A stretch of DNA of 8,780 bases, from NCBI GenBank assembly GCA_021824385.1, contig JAKAKU010000136.1, positions 1 through 8,780 of the forward strand, read 5' to 3'. Below the pieces are notes generated by a model, which saw only the letters and a program-made list of their open reading frames with translations, was not told where the DNA came from and did no database searches. Positions 1-5,758 of the stretch are shown in pieces; the stretch's first letter is position 1, and each line of letters starts with the position of its first letter. This DNA comes from a bacterium. Its GTDB lineage: Bacteria > Patescibacteriota > Microgenomatia > UBA8517. The translations under genes were made by a program, and so were the position numbers.

Positions 1-702
1 CTGCATAAGCAGGACATTGAAGTAATGGCTCCTGATAAGATTGAATTGCCAAAAATAGAAGACCGACAAGTAAAATTCTTATCAGAAGAACAGGTGGAGC
101 GATTATTGGCAGCCCCAACGCTCTCAAATATAGCCGGACGTCGTGACAAAGCGATTTTAGAGCTTCTTTTTTCAACCGGTCTTCGTGTCTCAGAGCTTAC
201 CCACCTCAATAAAGATAGTGTTGACTTGGAGCGACGAGAGTTTGGAGTTGTCGGAAAAGGTGGAAAAGCACGAGTTGTTTTCCTTTCAGAGCGAGCAGCG
301 GAATGGTTGAGACAGTATCTCAGTGCTCGGCGTGATCATTACACACCGATGTTTATTCGACATAAGGGTAAACATGATCCAAGTGTTGACGATAATGATA
401 TGCGTTTAACCCCACGTTCAATTCAGCGAATGGTAAAAAAATACGTTAAAAAGATTAAACTTCCGGTTGAAGCAACACCTCACGTTTTACGACACAGTTT
501 TGCGACTGATCTTTTAACCGGTGGTGCTGATCTAAGAAGTGTTCAAGAGATGCTCGGCCATAAAAATGTTGCAACAACTCAGATATATACTCATGTGACT
601 AATAAACATCTTCGTGAAGTTCACGAAGCATTTCATGGACTACAACGAGCGAATCAACATGAAAAAAATGAAGATAAACCTTTGACACAACCACAGGGAT
701 AG
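1..702 (+). CDS. xerC/xerD-like: XerC/XerD-type tyrosine recombinase, 5' end outside window
   Basis: Site-specific tyrosine recombinase; Xer proteins resolve chromosome dimers at dif, and relatives move integrative elements. The reading frame is open from base 1, and the residues before the first ATG (base 25) match the usual Xer linker between the two domains (LHKQDIEVMAP), so the real start and the N-terminal core-binding domain lie upstream. About 233 residues are visible; full Xer proteins are near 300. Counting from the ATG at 25, the whole catalytic set is present with XerD-like spacing: R54 (GLRVSEL), K78 (VGKGGK), H153 and R156 (HVLRHSFAT), H179 (LGHK) and nucleophile Y188 (IYTHV). 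A polar tail of about 25 residues follows the last conserved helix. No phage or transposon genes are visible beside it, so a housekeeping Xer role is the simplest reading, but XerC, XerD and single-Xer (XerA/XerH-like) types cannot be separated from this fragment. Confidence 0.95.
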   Translation: MHKQDIEVMAPDKIELPKIEDRQVKFLSEEQVERLLAAPTLSNIAGRRDKAILELLFSTGLRVSELTHLNKDSVDLERREFGVVGKGGKARVVFLSERAAEWLRQYLSARRDHYTPMFIRHKGKHDPSVDDNDMRLTPRSIQRMVKKYVKKIKLPVEATPHVLRHSFATDLLTGGADLRSVQEMLGHKNVATTQIYTHVTNKHLREVHEAFHGLQRANQHEKNEDKPLTQPQG

Positions 703-710
703 ATTACAGT
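682..710 (+). promoter_or_regulatory. Candidate promoter of the HEXXH gene, inside the end of the xer gene
   Basis: A perfect -35 box TTGACA (682-687) is followed after 17 bp by TACAGT (705-710), which matches 4 of 6 bases of the -10 consensus. Transcription would start near 717, only about 6 nt before the ATG at 723. That fits the absence of a Shine-Dalgarno sequence in the 20-bp gap. It overlaps xer codons, so the -35 match could be chance; read-through from xer is the alternative. Confidence 0.3.
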
Positions 711-722
711 TGAACTCAGCGT

Positions 723-1508
723 ATGTCCGAAGAGACTCCAGCACAAATGCCATTTCATGAAGAGACATCATTTGAACTCGACAGAGATCAACTTGAAAGT
801 ATTTTACTTGAGAGCCAGAATATCTCACCCTCGGAAAAAGAAAGACTCAACACCATAATTGTAGATGCAAATCTAAAAATATCTGCAGAGTTTGCAGATA
901 TTGTGCCTCCCATTCCTGACTCCGATATAGTTAAAAAATTTGTTTTTGTAGATAAAGACACAATGAACGAGTTGGAAGATGCTTGGGATCCCACTTCAAA
1001 TTTAAATTTAGAGTATTCAGATCGTGCAAATACAACTGGACGTGTCTTTTTGTATGAAGGGCGGTTTGTTATTGAGGTACCTGCAACGGATGATCTTTGG
1101 GGAAATTTAACTGAAAACAATAGAAATATTTTAGTTCGAAAATATAAAACAGAGGAAAAAGCAAAAGAATTGGTAAGACGAGCACTCGACACAAATATCA
1201 TCATTCACGAAAGTACCCACTTATACCAAATCCCTAATGCTGATAAAAAGATGTATCTACTTCGCGAAACTCAAGCCGAGTGGATGACACGGAAACATGT
1301 ACCTCATGAACTGAGAGTTTCTAACCCAGAATTCGAGAAAAAAGCTGACTTCTATCAATGGCTGGTTGATAAATATGGTGTAAAAAATGCACATGAGTGT
1401 GCTTTAACAGGAAATGTTGAGAATGATACTGAGATTGTTTCGAATATAATGAGCGAATTCTCTGAAGGCGCTGTAAAAGATCTTTTCCCGAACCTAAAAA
1501 ACGGATAA
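723..1508 (+). CDS. Putative zinc metallopeptidase-like protein (HEXXH), family unknown
   Basis: A 261-aa soluble protein without signal peptide or membrane segment, so probably cytosolic. The clear signal is a zincin motif, HESTH at residues 162-166 (context IIIHESTHLYQ), where H162 and H166 would bind zinc and E163 would activate water. Downstream, the segment RETQAEW offers E182 or E186 as a third, gluzincin-type ligand, 16 or 20 residues after H166. This spacing resembles IrrE/ImmA-like peptidases, but I cannot assign a family. The first 70 residues are acidic and probably helical; residues 70-130 look like beta strands (FVFVD, RVFLYEGRFVIEV). The C-terminal third is helical and charged. 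It starts 20 bp after xer with no Shine-Dalgarno sequence, and is convergent with the hydrolase gene. The open frame and protein-like composition support a real gene; a catalytic role is inferred from the motif. Confidence 0.75.
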   Translation: MSEETPAQMPFHEETSFELDRDQLESILLESQNISPSEKERLNTIIVDANLKISAEFADIVPPIPDSDIVKKFVFVDKDTMNELEDAWDPTSNLNLEYSDRANTTGRVFLYEGRFVIEVPATDDLWGNLTENNRNILVRKYKTEEKAKELVRRALDTNIIIHESTHLYQIPNADKKMYLLRETQAEWMTRKHVPHELRVSNPEFEKKADFYQWLVDKYGVKNAHECALTGNVENDTEIVSNIMSEFSEGAVKDLFPNLKNG

Positions 1509-1547
1509 GGTTTTATTGAAGAAAAACACATGGTCCTCCCCATTTAT

Positions 1548-2066
1548 TTAAGCTAAAAAAGATTTGAATTCTTCGCAGTAGCAGTAGTCATGGTTGTTTG
1601 CTACCTTTTTAACTACTGGTATATTGATATCTTTTTCTTCAAAAAACTTAGACACTTGGGCGAAATTTCCATGAGGATCTTGATCATTTTGGAAGCAAAT
1701 CGTTCGAGAATTTACATTTTTGAAGTTTTCATAAATAGTCCACTCTTCACTTTTTAAATCATTCAGTGGAATTCCACATAAAATAATTTTGGAGAAACTT
1801 GCTGGTGAGTGCTTGACTATGTTTGCCAACACATACGTTCCGATTGATTTTGCCAAAACGTTAATTGGTTTATTGGAATGTTTCTCAAGTTGAGTAATAA
1901 TCGCCTTCGCTTCAAGTTCGGCCGAAAAATCGGCACTCTCCCCGCTCTCCCAATGTTTCCATTCCCACATTTTAGCCTCAAATTGAGGCTGCATCTCGTT
2001 CGCCATTTGATTGGCCCAGTCTTTATTTTTGAGGGAAAAACCGGGAAGAATAAGTATGTCAGTCAT
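1548..2066 (-). CDS. Small alpha/beta-hydrolase-like serine hydrolase
   Basis: A 172-aa cytosolic protein with the order of elements expected of a compact alpha/beta hydrolase: an N-terminal strand and oxyanion-type loop (ILILPGFS), a nucleophile elbow VLAKSIGTYV with S74, a strand and proline turn (IILCGIPL), an acidic turn FQNDQDPHGN with D130 (or D128), and a late histidine H159 (NNHDY). S74-D130-H159 would be the catalytic triad. The elbow is A-x-S-x-G, not the usual G-x-S-x-G. At 172 residues it lacks a cap domain and is near the size of RBBP9/YdeN-type proteins; the substrate cannot be predicted. The ATG lies 3 nt after the gyrA stop (TAA GAA ATG), with AAGAGGA in the last gyrA codons as Shine-Dalgarno sequence about 8 nt upstream, so translation is probably coupled to gyrA. 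No convincing terminator lies in the 39-bp gap to the convergent gene. Confidence 0.8.
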   Translation of the reverse strand: MTDILILPGFSLKNKDWANQMANEMQPQFEAKMWEWKHWESGESADFSAELEAKAIITQLEKHSNKPINVLAKSIGTYVLANIVKHSPASFSKIILCGIPLNDLKSEEWTIYENFKNVNSRTICFQNDQDPHGNFAQVSKFFEEKDINIPVVKKVANNHDYCYCEEFKSFLA

Positions 2067-2069
2067 TTC

Positions 2070-4673
2070 TTATTCCTCTTCTCCACCCTTTTCTAATGTG
2101 GTAACAGCAGCAACTCGGTCGTCGCTATTGGTGAAGCGCATGAGAATCACGCCTTGAGTACTTCGCCCCATTTGTGGGACGTTTTTGATAGGGAGCTTAA
2201 TAACTTGGGCATATTTACTGGTAATTACCAATTGGTTGATGTCTTCGTTTATCATAATGGCTGCAGCGAGCATCCCTGTTTTTGCACTCACTACTGAAAC
2301 TTTTACTCCTTGTCCGCCACGCTTTTGCACAGGGAAATCGGAAATTTTCGTTCGTTTTCCTATCCCCTTCTCCGAAAGTGTCAAAATATCACGATAGACT
2401 TTTTTGCCTTCCGCATTTACGTCAGCGAGCTTTTCAGGGAATACTTCCATTCCGAGGAGCTGATCATCTCCTTTGAGCATAATACCGCGAACTCCCGTTG
2501 TTGCGCGTCCCATGGGCCGCACGTTGTCTTCCTTAAAACGGATACTCTTTCCAGCTTTGGTAAGGAGGAGTACATGATCGGTGCCGGTTGTCGGTGCAAC
2601 ACTTACGAGTGAGTCGTTTTTATCGAGCTTAATAGCAATAAGACCGTTTGATCTTAAGTTTTCAAATTCCGAAAGTTTTGTTTTTTTAATCGTTCCTCTT
2701 TGCGTAGCCATGATTAAGTGTTTTGCTGTGGCATCCATAGGAACGAGGGACTTAATTTCCTCCCCTTGGTCAAGGTTAATAATATTCACCAAGGCTTGCC
2801 CTTTTGCGGTTCTACTACTCTCTGGAATTTCGTATACTTTTGCGCCAAACACACGACCTTTGTTCGTAAAGAACAATAGTTGATCGTGGGTTGAAGCAGT
2901 TTTTAGGAACGAAATCTCATCTTCTTCTTTGGTGGCCATCCCAATTACTCCCTTTCCACCGCGTCGTTGCGCTTTATAGGTGTTTTTAGGAAGACGCTTA
3001 ATATAACCGGTTTTGGTAACGGTAATAAGAACGTCTTCTTTTTGAACTAAATCTTCCTCAGAAAATTCACCAATTTTTTGTTTGTAAATTTTGGTGCGAC
3101 GGGCATCACCATACAGTTCTCGTAATGTTGTGAGTTCATCAACGATGACTTTGAGTGGTTTTTCAGGATCTTTCAGAATCTTAATAAGCCGCTCAATAAG
3201 TTCCATGAGTTCTTTGTATTCCCTCTCAATTTTTTCTCGCTCAAGCGCAGCCAATCGCCTCAGCTGCATATCCAAAATGGCCGTCGCTTGAATTTCACTG
3301 AATCCAAATTTTGCAATTAAGTTTGTTTTGGCTTCATCTTGAGTACTACTTGCACGAATGGTCTTGATTACCTCATCTAAGTGATCGAGTGCAATCTTTA
3401 ATCCTTCTAAAATGTGAGCCCGCTTTTTGGCTTGGGTAAGTTCAAAAATAGTTCTTCGCACAATCACTTTTTGTCGGTGTCTCACGTACTCGACGAGAAT
3501 TTGCTTCAGGTTTACCGTGTGTGGAGTACCATTTACGAGCGTCACAAAGTTTGCTGAAAAAGCACTTTGCAGTTTGGTGTGCTTGTACAGATTGTTGAGC
3601 ACGCTTTTTGGTTTTGCATCGCGCTTGAGTTCAATAACAATACTCATTCCCGCTTTGTCACTTTCATCGCGTAGGGCCACGATACCGACGAGCTTTTTGT
3701 CACGTACAAGATCGGCAATGTTTGCAACCAGATGTGCTTTGTTTACTTGATATGGAAGCTCTGTAATTTCAATAATGGTACGTCCTTTTTTGCCTTCTTT
3801 GATTTCTGCGATACCACGAACAACAATACGTCCACGTCCTGTGGCGTACACATCTTCAAGTGAATGTGCATCATAGATTGCTCCCCCCGTTGGGAAATCG
3901 GGTCCAGGAACAAACTTGGTAAGTTCAGCGATTGAAATAGGACTATCAAATGAAACAGAGGAGGCGTTGAGTTCTAAATCAGTCAATGCTTGTGCTCCAC
4001 CAGAGGCAATAAGATCAATTTTCTTGATAAAAAATTCTGCTTCTTCAGTGTGTTTGGTTTCCTCAACCACGGGCTTTCCCACTTTTATCGTTTCAATCGC
4101 GGCATCAATAACCTCTTTAATATTGTGAGGCGGAATTTTTGTGGCCATACCAACCGCGATACCTTCTGAGCCCATAAGGAGCAAGTTTGGCAAGAGCGCT
4201 GGCATATAAGCCGGCTCCTTTCGGCTTGCGTCAAAGTTATCGGTGAAGTCTACCGTATCTTTGTCGATATCAGCCAAAAGTGCCTGAGTGATTTTGGCCA
4301 TGCGTGCTTCGGTATAACGCATAGCTGCGGGTGGATCACCGTCGATTGATCCAAAGTTACCCTGACCATCGACAAGCGGATACCGCATTGAAAAAGACTG
4401 CGCGAGTCGAACCATAGCGTCATATACAGAAGCATCTCCATGCGGATGATATTTACCAAGTACTTCTCCAACCACTGTTGCACTCTTTTTGTATGGTGAG
4501 CTATGAGTCATTTGCATGTCATGCATGGCGTAGAGAATTCTTCTGTGGACTGGTTTTAATCCGTCACGAATGTCAGGAAGTGCACGAGAGACAATTACGC
4601 TCATAGCGTAATCTAGATAGCTTTTGGAAAGCTCTGAAGTAATATCAACTGAAAGTACTCGACCGATGTTCAT
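2070..4673 (-). CDS. gyrA: DNA gyrase subunit A
   Basis: Gyrase A subunit, which with GyrB cuts and reseals DNA to introduce negative supercoils. The 867-aa length is normal. The N-terminal part holds the winged-helix breakage-reunion domain, with catalytic tyrosine Y120 ([10 protein letters not shown]) and the quinolone-region segment [10 protein letters not shown] (76-85). The tower and coiled-coil region runs to about residue 515. The C-terminal beta-pinwheel carries a perfect GyrA box, QRRGGKG (569-575), which separates GyrA from ParC, and a second, degenerate copy QKRGGQG (783-789) near the end. Oddities: the position equivalent to E. coli Ser83 is Ala81, and the tower has about 40 extra residues near 200-245 before the conserved [10 protein letters not shown]. 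The chosen ATG begins the conserved [18 protein letters not shown] region; AGGA lies 3 nt upstream of it, a rather short spacing. A hydrolase gene follows 3 nt after the stop. Confidence 0.98.
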   Translation of the reverse strand: MNIGRVLSVDITSELSKSYLDYAMSVIVSRALPDIRDGLKPVHRRILYAMHDMQMTHSSPYKKSATVVGEVLGKYHPHGDASVYDAMVRLAQSFSMRYPLVDGQGNFGSIDGDPPAAMRYTEARMAKITQALLADIDKDTVDFTDNFDASRKEPAYMPALLPNLLLMGSEGIAVGMATKIPPHNIKEVIDAAIETIKVGKPVVEETKHTEEAEFFIKKIDLIASGGAQALTDLELNASSVSFDSPISIAELTKFVPGPDFPTGGAIYDAHSLEDVYATGRGRIVVRGIAEIKEGKKGRTIIEITELPYQVNKAHLVANIADLVRDKKLVGIVALRDESDKAGMSIVIELKRDAKPKSVLNNLYKHTKLQSAFSANFVTLVNGTPHTVNLKQILVEYVRHRQKVIVRRTIFELTQAKKRAHILEGLKIALDHLDEVIKTIRASSTQDEAKTNLIAKFGFSEIQATAILDMQLRRLAALEREKIEREYKELMELIERLIKILKDPEKPLKVIVDELTTLRELYGDARRTKIYKQKIGEFSEEDLVQKEDVLITVTKTGYIKRLPKNTYKAQRRGGKGVIGMATKEEDEISFLKTASTHDQLLFFTNKGRVFGAKVYEIPESSRTAKGQALVNIINLDQGEEIKSLVPMDATAKHLIMATQRGTIKKTKLSEFENLRSNGLIAIKLDKNDSLVSVAPTTGTDHVLLLTKAGKSIRFKEDNVRPMGRATTGVRGIMLKGDDQLLGMEVFPEKLADVNAEGKKVYRDILTLSEKGIGKRTKISDFPVQKRGGQGVKVSVVSAKTGMLAAAIMINEDINQLVITSKYAQVIKLPIKNVPQMGRSTQGVILMRFTNSDDRVAAVTTLEKGGEEE
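2074..2079 (-). promoter_or_regulatory. Shine-Dalgarno sequence for the hydrolase, inside gyrA
   Basis: On the minus strand AGAGGA occupies the last glutamate codons of gyrA and sits 7-8 nt before the hydrolase ATG (2066). Because the gyrA stop and the hydrolase start are 3 nt apart, ribosomes ending gyrA can re-initiate here. Confidence 0.55.
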
Positions 4674-4681
4674 AATTCCTG

Positions 4682-4710
4682 AAATTTGCTTCTCATAATA
4701 AATTTGCTTC
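4682..4710. repeat. 11-bp direct repeat flanking the gyrA -10 box
   Basis: AAATTTGCTTC occurs at 4682-4692 and again, without mismatch, at 4700-4710. The period is 18 bp with 7 bp between copies. On the gyrA strand the repeat reads GAAGCAAATTT, and the intervening 7 bp contain most of the candidate -10 box. Both copies lie in the 49 bp between the terminator and the gyrA start. Spacing near two helical turns would suit a protein that binds both copies, but chance in an AT-rich region cannot be excluded. Confidence 0.55.
4695..4700 (-). promoter_or_regulatory. Candidate -10 box of gyrA
   Basis: TATTAT on the minus strand matches 5 of 6 bases of the -10 consensus. It lies in the only space between the upstream terminator and gyrA, so a gyrA promoter is expected here. 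Transcription would start near 4688, giving a leader of about 15 nt that includes AGGA. The matching -35 position falls in the T-rich tail of the terminator and is poor. The box sits between the two copies of an 11-bp direct repeat. Confidence 0.4.
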
Positions 4711-4714
4711 GCAT

Positions 4715-4757
4715 AAAAATAAAAAAAGGCTCAATGCCTATGCATTGTAGCCTTTTT
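4715..4757 (-). terminator. Strong intrinsic terminator after the 77-aa gene, before gyrA
   Basis: An inverted repeat pairs 4723-4731 with 4749-4757 (AAAAAGGCT with AGCCTTTTT) and 4732-4737 with 4742-4747 (CAATGC with GCATTG). The loop is 4 nt and there is a single bulged base at 4748. On the minus strand the hairpin is followed by a T-rich tract (down to about 4715), so it ends transcripts of the small membrane-protein group about 20 nt after the stop of the 77-aa gene. The A-tract on the other arm could let it work in both directions. It implies that gyrA has its own promoter. Confidence 0.85.
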
Positions 4758-4777
4758 AGTTTGTGCGAGCAAGAGTC

Positions 4778-5011
4778 TTAGTAACTATTCCTCATCATTG
4801 GACGAGAAGTAGGTGTTGGCTTTTGCGTGCCGGTTGGTTGCAATTTAACGGGAGTAGGAGTGTTTCCGGGAACTCTCATCATCATAGCGTTTGTCTGCTC
4901 CACTTTTTGGTTGCTGTTAGCAATCGAGATAACAGGAATCATAATTGCGAAAAGTGCCATAATAGCAAGAGGAAGCATTGGGCCTGAATGAATAGGTTTA
5001 ATACTAGCCAT
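4778..5011 (-). CDS. 77-aa single-helix membrane protein with Pro/Thr-rich tail
   Basis: I do not recognise a family. Residues 12-31 (around PLAIMALFAIMIPVISIANS) form one hydrophobic helix that could be an anchor or an uncleaved signal. It is followed by a polar tail rich in Pro, Thr, Met and Gln (VPGNTPTPVKLQPTGTQKPT), probably outside the membrane and unstructured. The start is fixed by an exceptionally good Shine-Dalgarno sequence, GGAGGTGAT, 5 nt before the ATG. The gene lies 45 bp after the PspC gene on the same strand and is followed by a strong terminator, so it is probably the last gene of that transcript. The excellent ribosome site in so short a gene argues that it is real and well translated. 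Confidence 0.75.
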   Translation of the reverse strand: MASIKPIHSGPMLPLAIMALFAIMIPVISIANSNQKVEQTNAMMMRVPGNTPTPVKLQPTGTQKPTPTSRPMMRNSY

Positions 5012-5016
5012 GAATA

Positions 5017-5025
5017 ATCACCTCC
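5017..5025 (-). promoter_or_regulatory. Extended Shine-Dalgarno sequence, GGAGGTGAT
   Basis: All nine bases are complementary to the widely conserved 16S rRNA 3' end (AUCACCUCC), and the sequence ends 5 nt before the ATG at 5011. It is by far the strongest ribosome-binding site in the window and decides the start of the 77-aa gene. Confidence 0.85.
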
Positions 5026-5056
5026 GTATTCTTGAGACTGAAATTAATATTGAAGA

Positions 5057-5260
5057 TCATGCTTCAGGAATTACGACCATTGCAATTCCATAAGCAACAA
5101 TTCCTGGAACGAAGCCGGTGAACGCAACAAGCGCAACAAACGCGAGTCGTAAAATCGTTGAATCAATTTTGAAATACTGTGCAAGTCCACCCAATACGCC
5201 ACCAATCATCTTGTCTTTCTTGCTTCTGGTAAACTTTGCTGTAAATGTTGCTGCTGCCAT
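5057..5260 (-). CDS. PspC-domain membrane protein
   Basis: A 67-aa protein that is essentially one PspC domain. PspC proteins are inner-membrane partners of envelope-stress (phage-shock) responses in some bacteria, but stand-alone PspC-domain proteins are widespread and often of unknown role. Seen here: a basic N-terminus, the signature KMIGGVLGGLAQYFKID (17-33), then TILRLAFV and a hydrophobic stretch to residue 65 (two short segments joined by TGFVPG), ending IPEA. The cysteine often found in the GGVCGGLA motif is leucine here. There is no Shine-Dalgarno sequence; a promoter-like pair just upstream would start transcription at or beside the ATG. No pspA or pspF homologue is visible. The 77-aa gene follows on the same strand and is probably co-transcribed. 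The stop is TGA. Confidence 0.92.
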   Translation of the reverse strand: MAAATFTAKFTRSKKDKMIGGVLGGLAQYFKIDSTILRLAFVALVAFTGFVPGIVAYGIAMVVIPEA

Positions 5261-5266
5261 GGATTC

Positions 5267-5296
5267 ATTATGAAATTATTAATGGCATCTGGTCAA
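5267..5296 (-). promoter_or_regulatory. Candidate promoter of the PspC gene (leaderless)
   Basis: On the minus strand TTGACC (5296-5291, 5/6 to consensus) is followed after 18 bp by CATAAT (5272-5267, 5/6). Six bases then separate the -10 box from the ATG, so the usual start of transcription would be the A of the start codon (5260). This agrees with the lack of a Shine-Dalgarno sequence. Confidence 0.5.
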
Positions 5297-5306
5297 GTGG
5301 GCAAAA

Positions 5307-5714
5307 TTATTGAGGTTTATTTGCCGGCAAAATATCTTTTGCCTCTCTCATTTTTACTACAATGGGACGGAGGAACTGAATTCCGAGAGATGCAATCTTA
5401 TATCCAATTGACGCGATAAATCCCATCAGAAACATGTGTGCCGCAATATTACTGCTGTCGTTCAAAAGTGCCGAGGAAACGATTTCCTGAGGTTTGATTT
5501 GTGCCTTTTGCCTTTCAAGAGCTGCTTGTTGCTCTGACGTGAGCCCTTCCCCACTCCCTAGCAGACTACTGAGGTTTAAGGAGATTCCCTCAAAGTGAAA
5601 AAGACTGACTGGCTTTTCTTTTGCAGTAAAGACTTGGTACACACTAAAGCCGGAAAACAAAATGATAATAAGTCCAACCGCAACAAGCACGTATCCTGTT
5701 ATTTTCTCAGTCAT
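5307..5714 (-). CDS. 135-aa two-helix membrane protein, unknown function
   Basis: I do not recognise a family. A hydrophobic helix at residues 7-28 (YVLVAVGLIIILFSGFSVYQ) follows a short charged N-terminus. A polar middle of about 60 residues (30-88) contains a stretch likely to be helical (SEQQAALERQKAQ). A second hydrophobic helix at about 90-118 leads to a basic C-terminal end (KMREAKDILPANKPQ). With both ends inside, the middle segment would lie outside the cytoplasm. There is no Shine-Dalgarno sequence; a perfect TATAAT ends 5 nt before the ATG. The PspC gene follows on the same strand 46 bp later but has its own candidate promoter. A role in the envelope is likely from topology and neighbours only. 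Confidence 0.75.
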   Translation of the reverse strand: MTEKITGYVLVAVGLIIILFSGFSVYQVFTAKEKPVSLFHFEGISLNLSSLLGSGEGLTSEQQAALERQKAQIKPQEIVSSALLNDSSNIAAHMFLMGFIASIGYKIASLGIQFLRPIVVKMREAKDILPANKPQ

Positions 5715-5719
5715 AATTT

Positions 5720-5725
5720 ATTATA
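5720..5725 (-). promoter_or_regulatory. Candidate -10 box of the 135-aa gene
   Basis: A perfect TATAAT on the minus strand, with 5 nt between it and the ATG at 5714. Transcription would begin at or within a base of the start codon. No good -35 box is found at 16-18 bp. It overlaps the -35 region of the plus-strand promoter proposed for the structured RNA, so the two could interfere. Confidence 0.45.
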
Positions 5726-5752
5726 TACATCGTGAGTACAAAAGACTATACT
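5724..5752 (+). promoter_or_regulatory. Candidate promoter of the structured RNA
   Basis: TATACA (5724-5729, 4/6 to the -35 consensus), 17 bp, then TATACT (5747-5752, 5/6 to the -10 consensus). The predicted start near 5759 lies 4 nt before the 5' arm of the closing stem, as expected for a structured RNA transcribed from here. Confidence 0.4.
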
Positions 5753-5758
5753 AATAGA

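Noticed and set aside
1..702. Integron, phage or transposon module suggested by the tyrosine recombinase
   Set aside because: No attC-like sites, integrase partners, phage genes or terminal repeats are seen; a housekeeping Xer explains it.
1509..1547. Terminator between the convergent HEXXH and hydrolase genes
   Set aside because: Only a 4-bp stem (ATGG/CCAT) with a 6-nt loop is visible, followed by a broken T-tract; too weak to call.
3091..4128. Several open frames on the plus strand opposite gyrA
   Set aside because: All lie inside the strongly conserved gyrA coding sequence and show no domain, signal peptide or ribosome site.
5712..5740. A dif-like site: TGTATA core with AT-rich flanks on the minus strand
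   Set aside because: The central hexamer matches the dif centre, but the flanking arms agree poorly with known XerC and XerD arms, and promoter boxes explain the AT-rich sequence.
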